10,091 bases of DNA from Phoronis ovalis. Lineage: Eukaryota > Phoronida > Phoronidae. Within the stretch, counting starts at the first letter, position 1, and each line of letters starts with the position of its first letter. The translations under genes and the position numbers were made by a program. Of this stretch, positions 1 through 8,400 are shown piece by piece. Location of the stretch: the NCBI GenBank assembly GCA_028565635.1, contig JAOXYB010068033.1, positions 1 to 10,091 on the forward strand, in the 5' to 3' direction. The notes under the pieces are model-generated. The model worked only from the letters and a program-made list of their open reading frames with translations, was not told the origin of the DNA and ran no database searches.

Positions 1-243
1 GTCTCTCCAACTGACAGCATTCTTGGCTGGGGGTACACTCTCGGAGTTGTTTACAACTCACCGAATGTCTAGTTTATATTAGCAATGAAATAGGAGGTTC
101 ATAAAACCACTGTGATATTATAGACTTCTGATAATGCTTGCTAAGAAATTGAGTATTAATGAAACCAAAAAAGCACTCTAATTTGACTTGTAACTGGTTG
201 AAATATTTTAGGTAATTGTGAGTGTATTTTAAGATACTAAAGG

Positions 244-524
244 CTCGGGGGGGGGCAGTCAATATGAAAGTGGGTACCAAAAAAGCCCCTAACGAAGTGA
301 AATTCTGCTAAAAATACACCCCTAAGGAAATGAGTTTTTTTTGAAAAAATACACCCTTAAGGAAGTGACTTTTGGGAAAAAACACCCCTAACAAAGTGTC
401 ACATCTCAAAAAAAACTACCCCTTTTCCTGATTTAGCCAAAAAACACCCTAACACGCATTATGCTCCGGCGGTTCGAAAACATACCCTTTCACATGAAAC
501 TTTCATATTAACTGGCCCCCTGGG
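244..524. mobile_element. MITE-like element with TIRs and internal ~33-bp tandem repeats
   Basis: The left end (251-271) reads GGGGG-CAGTCAATATGAAAGT. The reverse complement of the right end (499-520) reads GGGGGCCAGTTAATATGAAAGT, so beyond the G run 15 of 16 bases agree. Between them are about seven degenerate copies of an A-run plus ACCCCTAA plus GAAGTGA-like unit. It is too short to encode a transposase, so if mobile it is non-autonomous. A possible 5-bp target duplication AAAGG (239-243 and 528-532) is weak evidence. I do not recognise the family. Confidence 0.7.
277..490. repeat. Degenerate tandem repeat, period about 32-34 bp
   Basis: The CCCCTAA or CCCTTAA core recurs near 286, 319, 353, 385, 419, 446 and 484, each preceded by a run of A and followed in the better copies by a GGAAGTGA-like block. 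The outer copies are the most decayed. The period is near 33 but stops interrupt every forward frame, so it is unlikely to be coding. Confidence 0.8.
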
Positions 525-2226
525 ACAAAAGGACAACAAGTTTCCTGCTATACACTTCACTGATGTTTCTCATAAATTTCTTATTCTGTTTTGCTTTGTG
601 ACATCATCTTGCTACTATAACTGACAGCTAGTAAAACACTCTTACAGCAATTCAGCAGATTTCTTACAATAAGCCTCCTTTTCTCATAACTTCTCACAAG
701 TCATGACATGAAATTTAAGCACCAAAGTCATTTTGATGTTGGCCAGAATGGTATTAAACTTAACTTGGATCTTGTTTTAATGAAATTGACTTCTGTATGT
801 AACCTTCATACAACTCTGACAACATTTATGTGTTGTTTTTATGCAAGTGAATGTTGTCTTCAGCAGCTGCTTTTCCCATTTCAGAAGGTGCTCTAGCCAA
901 CTTTTACAGACAAGAGCATCCACTCCGTTTTTTTCTTCCAGTGTTAAACTAAAATCTGATTAAAAAATTGAGTTAGTTTGATTTTAAAGTGAAAGCAACT
1001 TGTGGATAACACTGGGTTCAGTCACCTAACTGTTTCTGCCATGAAATGATATGTTGACCATCATTGACCATTGTACTGTTTTGAATTGCAACATTACTGT
1101 TTTGCCTCCAGTGTAGAACATAAATCCCTGAACATGTACTCACAGTGGTTTTTCTTGTATGACCAGCTGGAGTACATTCTCAGTCATTAAAAAAAACATG
1201 CATGTATGGTGTAGTTAAATCATGTGTTTAAAAGATAAGCTATACTGTCAGATTAACTTATAGCTACAGCTAATTAATGTAGTTCAGTACTGAAAGGTTT
1301 TTATTTGTATATGTGCAGTGTGTTAACAATTTTATATTGCAACTCAATTACCTGTTGGTCATTTTGGTAACATTATAGTGGTCTGTCACATGATGCTTAT
1401 TGTCTAAATCTACAGACTCTAAATCAGAACGTTATTCACTTTTTGTTATATAATAATTATAATGTATGCAAAGACAATTTTAAATATAACGAAAAGTAAA
1501 TTTGAAATTGCCATAATGACTTACTGTTCACATAAAAAAAAAAAATTTGCACGTATTTCAGAAAAAAAAGTATTTGATGTCAGGTACAACTAAAAGCTAA
1601 AGCAGTTCTTGCATATTTGCTTGCTGCTGATTGGATCACATTAAAAGCTTTGAAGAAGTTATATGTGACAAGATTCATTTATTTTCTCATTGTTTTATTC
1701 ACTAACAAACTTTGAAAAATATGGCCATAATTATCAACTGATGGTTTTGACTTGAATTAGATAAATTATACAACATATCTGTGCTGATCAATGTATCATT
1801 TCAGTTCTTAGCTACTTGTATGTTATACTTGCAAAATGTATTGAAGCATCTTCTTCACTTAATAGACGAGAATGTTTCTAAAGTCGAACTTTTAAATGTC
1901 ATATTTGTAATTTGCCAAGTTTTGGTATGCAGCACAGCCAAGTTTGTGGGAAATAGATAAATAGGTAATAGGTAAAAATAACTAAGTACTTGAATAACAC
2001 ATTTCACTTTTAAATAAATGCAAGGAATGAAAGAAAGCAGAAAAATAAGAGGTTTCATTGTTATTTATTTTGGAGTTCTTTTATCAGAGTAAACAATTAA
2101 GCAGTAAATTATCGACTTCATTACTTACCACTCAGGTGATTGCAGTAAAAAACTATTTATATGAATAGAAGTATAAATAAGTTTAAAGTTGACATTGTTA
2201 TCCAAAATTGTTGATACTACTTTCAG

Positions 2227-2440
2227 GCTAGGAATCACACGACCAATGAACTAGCTGCGATAAAAGTTATCAAGCTTGAACCAGGAGATGATTTCGCTGT
2301 TATTCAGCAGGAGATTGTTATGATGAAGGACTGTATGCATGAGAACATTGTACGTTATTTTGGAAGTTATCTTAGGAGAGATAAATTATGGATAGCTATG
2401 GAGTACTGCGGTGGTGGCTCCATGCAGGATATATACCATA
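2227..2440 (+). CDS. MAP4K3: Exon 1 in window: kinase N-lobe (beta3, helix C, hinge)
   Basis: The exon follows a ctactttcag acceptor and ends at ATA|gtaagt, entering in phase 0 and leaving one base of a split codon. It encodes residues 1-71. [18 protein letters not shown] holds the ATP-binding Lys (codon 2263-2265). [10 protein letters not shown] holds the helix-C Glu that pairs with it (2311-2313). [32 protein letters not shown] covers beta4, beta5 and the hinge in order. The phase-0 entry matches a preceding exon ending at the GDVYK of the glycine-rich loop, which I could not find in 1-2226. Confidence 0.97.
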
Positions 2441-5400
2441 GTAAGTCTCAACTGATATTAATAGCAAAAATACTTTCTAATGTATACTAATATGTCAGAG
2501 TGTATTAGGAATTGCTTATGAACATTTGTGCACTTCTATTACAGTATGCAGTTTTCTACCAAAAGTTTTATTTGCTGTGGCTATTGAATGATACAATGTT
2601 TAACAAGCATTGGACAACAATTTTGAAAGAGTCTTGAATCAATCGAAAGATTCACTCTTTTCAGCAGGCGATAAAAAATGTTGACAAATAATTTGGATTG
2701 AAAAGAATATTTAGGATATTATAATTTTAATGGTAGGAACTCTGAAGGAAAAAGTACTACAAATTTGTGCTAATTTTATAGTGTGTTGGCCAGTGCCTAT
2801 TCGAACCTACTTAGCTATCAGTTCTCTCATTTGTTTTTTTTTTCAATTGTTTTTCACCATTCTTTCAAAAAAAAGTATAGCACATTCAATCTCCAGGTAA
2901 AACATTCTTCCAACTTCACGTGAAATCTGATGTGAACAGAATTGTTTTCAGTTTGTTGATTATGTGGTAATAGTTTTTGATGATTTTTTAGTGACTGGTC
3001 CTTTAAATGAAGCGCAGATTGCATTTATTTGTCAAGAGACATTACAAGGTTTAAAATACTTGCACAGTAAAGGAAAGATGCACCGAGATATTAAGGTGAG
3101 TAGCCATATGTAATCTTTTCTATTAAGGGCAAGTTAAAAGTTTCCGTTTATGTGTATCTGTCATGCCATCTTGAGCACAGATCGGGCTAGTCCAAATTGA
3201 TACCTGTCACAAGTTAAAATGAATTATCTATTATCATTTTCCAATAAAAAATTTCTTCGCCTACTGGGTAATAATTATGAGCTTTCCTTTGAGAGTTTAT
3301 TACGCTCTATCACATTTTTTTTCCAAACTCACAATCTGTGTGTAAAAGGGGGTAAAAATTACCCAATTTACTTAACCTTATACCACATGATTAGAGGTTT
3401 GAGTTTCGTGTGCAATGGCATGCATTGTCCTTATCTTCTGCAAATTTAACACTTTTGAATTTGTTTCAGGGTGCAAACATTTTACTCTCAGATGAAGGTG
3501 ATGTAAAACTAGCAGATTTCGGTGTATCTGCACAGATCTCTGCAACAATGGGCAAACGCAAGTCTTTCATCGGAACACCCTATTGGATGGCCCCCGAAGT
3601 GGCAGCCGTTGAACGAAAAGGTGGATATAACCAGCAATGTGATGTATGGGCAGTCGGTATAACTGCTATTGAATTCGCAGAACTACAGCCACCTATGTTT
3701 GATTTGCATCCAATGAGAGCATTATTTCTAATGTCAAAGAGTGGTTTCAAGTCACCAGTACTCAAGGACAAAAATAAATGGTTTGTTGTATGAGTGATAT
3801 ACTTAAAGCTCTGTAGAAAACTTTCTCAGATGTTATATTTCTGTAATGTGTTCTAATAGATGCCTTATTTATAAAAATCTGAAAGTACACAAATTTTATA
3901 ATAATCCATTTGTTGTGAGAAAATTTGCTAATGAACTATTTTATAATCTTTAAATAGTGTGGTTTATCAATATATAATCTTCCTAATGTGTCTTTCATTT
4001 TTTTTCTAGCTTATATGGTAAAACTCGAAGCTGCCTTTATACTAATAATTAATGTATGCAAACTGCAATTACATGATGTAAATTGTACTATAAGGCATAG
4101 GGCAACAAACTGTTTTATTAAATGCAAGTACTCTATTATAATCCTCGTCTTTTAGGTCAGCTACTTTTCACAACTTTTTGAAAGTAGCATTAACTAAAAA
4201 TCCAAAGAAAAGACCTACAGCAGATAAGCTGTTAGAGCATCACTTTTTTCAAGGAGACTTGTCGCGGCGTTTTACAAAAGAATTATTAGACAAACTGTAT
4301 AATCCATCAGCTCACCAATATGCGGATATAGATGCACTGGATGATGAGGCGGAACCCGATGTACCCAGAAGAATTTCATCACAGAAATCAAATAAGCCTC
4401 AAGAGAGATCCCGCTCAGAAATAGACAGTAAGTTTCACTTACTTTTCAAAAATTACAAGTTGACATTGTAAGGTGAATTCCATTTAAAAGCTGAAAGTGT
4501 GTACTGTGGCTTTAAAGTTGACTTAACAAGCTTGAGTATCAGTGCCATTAAACATTGTTTTCATATATAATTAGGGTTTGCCACTATTATTAGCATTGGA
4601 GTTATTATTATTAGCACAGTTAACAGTGACATACACTGCAACATAACTAAGGCCAAGTAGAAACATTTTGTGGACATAAAGTTCCAAATCTCCTGCGTGA
4701 AGTATTGTATTTGAATGTGTATTAAATATTATTTGTAGTAAAATTCGGCTAGAGAAATATGATTTCAAATGACTCACTGTTCTATTATACATTTCACAGT
4801 AGGTAACCTAAATTTTGAAACACCACTAGTTCCAGAAACAAAAGCAGACCAGGGCAGAAGTAGCGAGGAAGTCGCACATGCCTGGGGACTCAGCGAAGAT
4901 AGACCAGTAAGTCAATACAGCCGGTTATTGTATTTTGACTTTCAATACAATGTAGATAATTATCAGTAACTATTAATTTTTTTTTTTACATGATTAGTTG
5001 CCATTAGTACACTGCTGACTCTACTCTAAAGTATGATTGCTTTAGTAAATATTACAGTTTGCAATGATCATGTTATTGTAAATGTCGCTTTCACTACCTT
5101 GTTATGCTTTACAGGATCCTGTTAATAACTGGAAACATGATGACACAAAGTAAGTTAGCATTCTTGATATGACATAGATTAGAACTAGTGTAATACTTTC
5201 TGGGCAGTTACTGCAAGGTGGAACTAATACATGTTTGATGTAACAACTATTATAATAAAAGCCAATGAACTGGAAGTCAGTTTACTGAAAACTGTCAAAG
5301 CATTTTTTGTTTAGCTTGTGTTTTTCACTCTTAAAGTGGAGAACAAATATATCTGATGTAACTGCATAGAAAGTGCTATTTGGGAATTGTGTAATCCTGC

Positions 5401-8400
5401 TGCTTTTATTCTGCTGTTACATTTTGTCACAGTGTTGAAGAACGCTGTATTTCATAAACTCTTTTAAATTTTAGCTCTCATTTTTATTGACCACTACTTT
5501 TTGTCAATTGTAAGTGAAAAGTTACATAAACTTTGAAATTCTGTGGAGCTTAGTTTTTAAAATAGTTTGTGAAGATTACCAAGTTTTGAGCCAGTGTTGT
5601 TACTAGTTCTGCATTCTTTGTATTAACCATTACTGTTATAAATGCTTTGCTTGGTGATGGACTGTCTATGAGAATTCCCCTGTCACTATTACTATACTTT
5701 GAATGACTGGTTTTCAGTTTGCCAAGAATCTGATCCTTTGTAAATCGGGTTCTGTGGCTACTGATACTAGAAACAGCTGCTATTGAAGGATGTAAACCTG
5801 TCTTGGTTGCTTTCTCAGTGAAATCTTATGGTGTTTCCTTGTCATTAGCTTCTTAGTGTATATTTTTGATTTGTTTTATATATTTTAAGATATTAATTAA
5901 CTAACATAATTTAATTTAAGCTTATTTTAGTTATATCCCATGTTTATTTTCATTATTCCCATAGAATGTGTTAGTTTTATTTAAACTTTCTCTTCTGTCT
6001 TTCAAACATATTTCCTTTTGCCAAAATCTCGAAACACAAATTAAATCCTCTAACATGATTATCATCAATCCTAAATTTTTGGAAGACAGCAGATAAAATT
6101 ATTTTCATTTGTAATAGCAATTTGTAATAGAATATATGATTTGTGTGTGACGTCTCATATTTTCTGCCTTTAATAGGACTCTGTTACAGTCCGTTAATGA
6201 AGAATTGTTACAAAGGTAAAATCTTGAGATTTGGCAGCACTTTCTTGAGTTTGCGTTTGTTGAAATGGCCTTGAAGTTGCTCTGTTCCATTTAATCAAAA
6301 TTTCCTTTTTATAATACTTTATTCCACTTTGCTTTTGTGAACTTTTATGTTCTTTAAACACTACTTAGTATAAATTCAAATGTCAGTATTGCAGTTTTTC
6401 TCTTGCTTATTTCTGGAATGTGCTGCCATTTTTCTCGGATATTAATACATTTAAAACGAATTTCTGGATCTGGTTAATTAAAAAGATACCTTGCTCCTCA
6501 GTAATAAATAACAAAGTATGTAATACTCTGTAGTGTGTCTCCCTGGACTTAATCAGCTTAATAATATATTTTAGTTCCGATACCATTTAACTGAAGCAAA
6601 TAATTGAAGCTTACAGACAAAGCTTTCATTGTCACGACATCATGATCAGTGCTTACAATTCCTGGTTAATGTGGGAAACAAAATAATCGAACATTTTTTG
6701 TTACTAGTTGAATGAATTTATATATAGTCTTATCAGAACTGAATAGATATTATGGAAATAGTTCAGTTTGTTAAATTCATATAGCTTTTATGATTGTAAT
6801 ATCTAAGGCGGCACACTAGATTTATCACCTTTAGATTTTAAATTATTATTGTTGGTATGCCCTCTCTTTCTATTCTCCATTTATAAACATGAGCTAAGCA
6901 AAAACAGTGCATGGCTTCTGTGGTATTACACAACATTATTTTCATGTGATGATTGTTATTAGACTTTTATTTACTAAATAGATTCCCCATGTTCTATGAT
7001 TTCTGCAAAATTATTAACATAACCACTTTCAGCATAAAGCATGACTGCATTTTTGAACACTAACTACTAACAACTTTGACCAAAACGAGTAAAAATAATC
7101 TTCATGTACTTTTATAATTTTGCTATAATGTAAATAATCAACTACAGCTTTGCAATATAATTCCCTTAGTGGAATGTAGAGGGATATTCATTATATTTAT
7201 GTGCAAGGAATTTATGAAATTTGTGTAATATATTGTGTATATGAAAATTGCCTAAAACTATAGTAGATCTATGTAAAGTTGTACTGACTACAATTATTAT
7301 TCACTGTAGGGGCCACAGGGATAGCCTGTGTGATTTGGATGAGGATACCTACAACTATTCTGAACAGTAAGCATTTCTAATCTGAACCAGTGTGGAGTGA
7401 CATTTTACAAACTCAGAGATTGTTTATTAAATAAAATGTTCAAGGATTTTGACACTATAGTGCGTGCATTTTTCACACAGCTTTCTAATGCTAAGTAGTA
7501 CTTCATCATCTCGTTTCTAAAATACAAGAATATACTTAAATAAAACAACTTGTAATCTAAAAAGAGGTGCTTTCTTCAATTCTACCTGCAATTTCTTTAC
7601 TCCACCTTCTGCAATCTAAGTTGCGCTATGTTTACACCATTTCAGCTTTATATGAATATTTAATTACTTTCTGTGTTAGGCAGCAGTAATTACAGTGCAC
7701 TTGTTTCAATTATATCAGTTAAATACTTATAAAATGCATTTTATTTCAAACTAGTTTTATTATTTTCAGAGAGACATTGCCCATGAGTCCTCCACCATTA
7801 CCTCCTAAGGTATGCTGAAACTAAATTGATCTTTTGTAACTGTAGTGCTAGATTATTATCTTGATGCATAAGATTCATATTTTCCTCTCTCCTTTATTTG
7901 GAGGAATCATCTTTTTACTTGTACCCCATGCTAATGGTGGTATACACTTTGGGTTAGGTACATGTATAAAAGCACATGTAAGCAGTGAGTAATTGTGTTG
8001 GAAAAGTTGAGTAGCGACATTATTGCAAGACAACTTTTCATTGTCAGTAGCAGAATAGACAATACATCAAATATTTTCTGTATCTTCATGGAATGTTCAT
8101 CTTTGAAAGAGATTTTTTGATGACGAGATATGGTGATGTTAGTGAACATATTGAAATAATTTGTTTTTTTAGCCTAGCTCCAGTCAAGGACAATCAACTG
8201 ATGGTTCAGATGATGACACACATGAGAATATACAGGATATAATTGATTATATGGCTACTCTTAGGCCTGGTGAAATGCCGCCAATTTCGACGGGAGCGGC
8301 ATATGACGGTGAGATGGAGCCACCAGAGCTTCCTCCAAAACAGAAACAGGTAAACCCATTTAGTCTGCACGTTGACAAATGGCAGTGCATAGGAGTATGT

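Larger units (their letters stand above)
1..2226 (+). other. 3' part of an upstream intron
   Basis: It ends at the ctactttcag acceptor of the first visible exon. I looked for the preceding exon (glycine-rich loop ending GDVYK) and saw none, so this intron is at least 2.2 kb. Apart from the repeat element at about 244-524, the sequence is AT-rich and featureless. A small perfect inverted repeat (GAGTTGT, 2-base spacer, ACAACTC) lies at 44-59. Open frames here are short and show no recognisable protein. Confidence 0.85.

Noticed and set aside
44-59. Small perfect inverted repeat GAGTTGT/ACAACTC
   Set aside because: Seven base pairs with a two-base loop, no T-run or other context; it cannot be distinguished from chance.
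708-896. 62-codon + strand open frame in the upstream intron, with a CAG-like site after it
   Set aside because: No MAP4K N-terminal features (no glycine-rich loop), no good donor in the needed phase, and no other recognisable protein.
3350-3364. GGGTAA-AAA-TTACCC inverted repeat in an intron
   Set aside because: Six base pairs only, with no associated feature.
3219-3449. 76-codon + strand open frame just before exon 3
   Set aside because: It sits wholly in an intron, has no recognisable similarity, and its composition is intronic.
5719-5741. Possible microexon in the intron after exon 6 (ttttcag ... ctttgtaaat)
   Set aside because: It would be 22 nt and shift the frame between exons 6 and 7, which join correctly without it.
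6712-6780. Nested inverted repeats suggesting a structured RNA or MITE
   Set aside because: The arms are 7-9 bp with unequal spacers in AT-rich sequence. This is within what chance gives, with no sharp boundary or target duplication.
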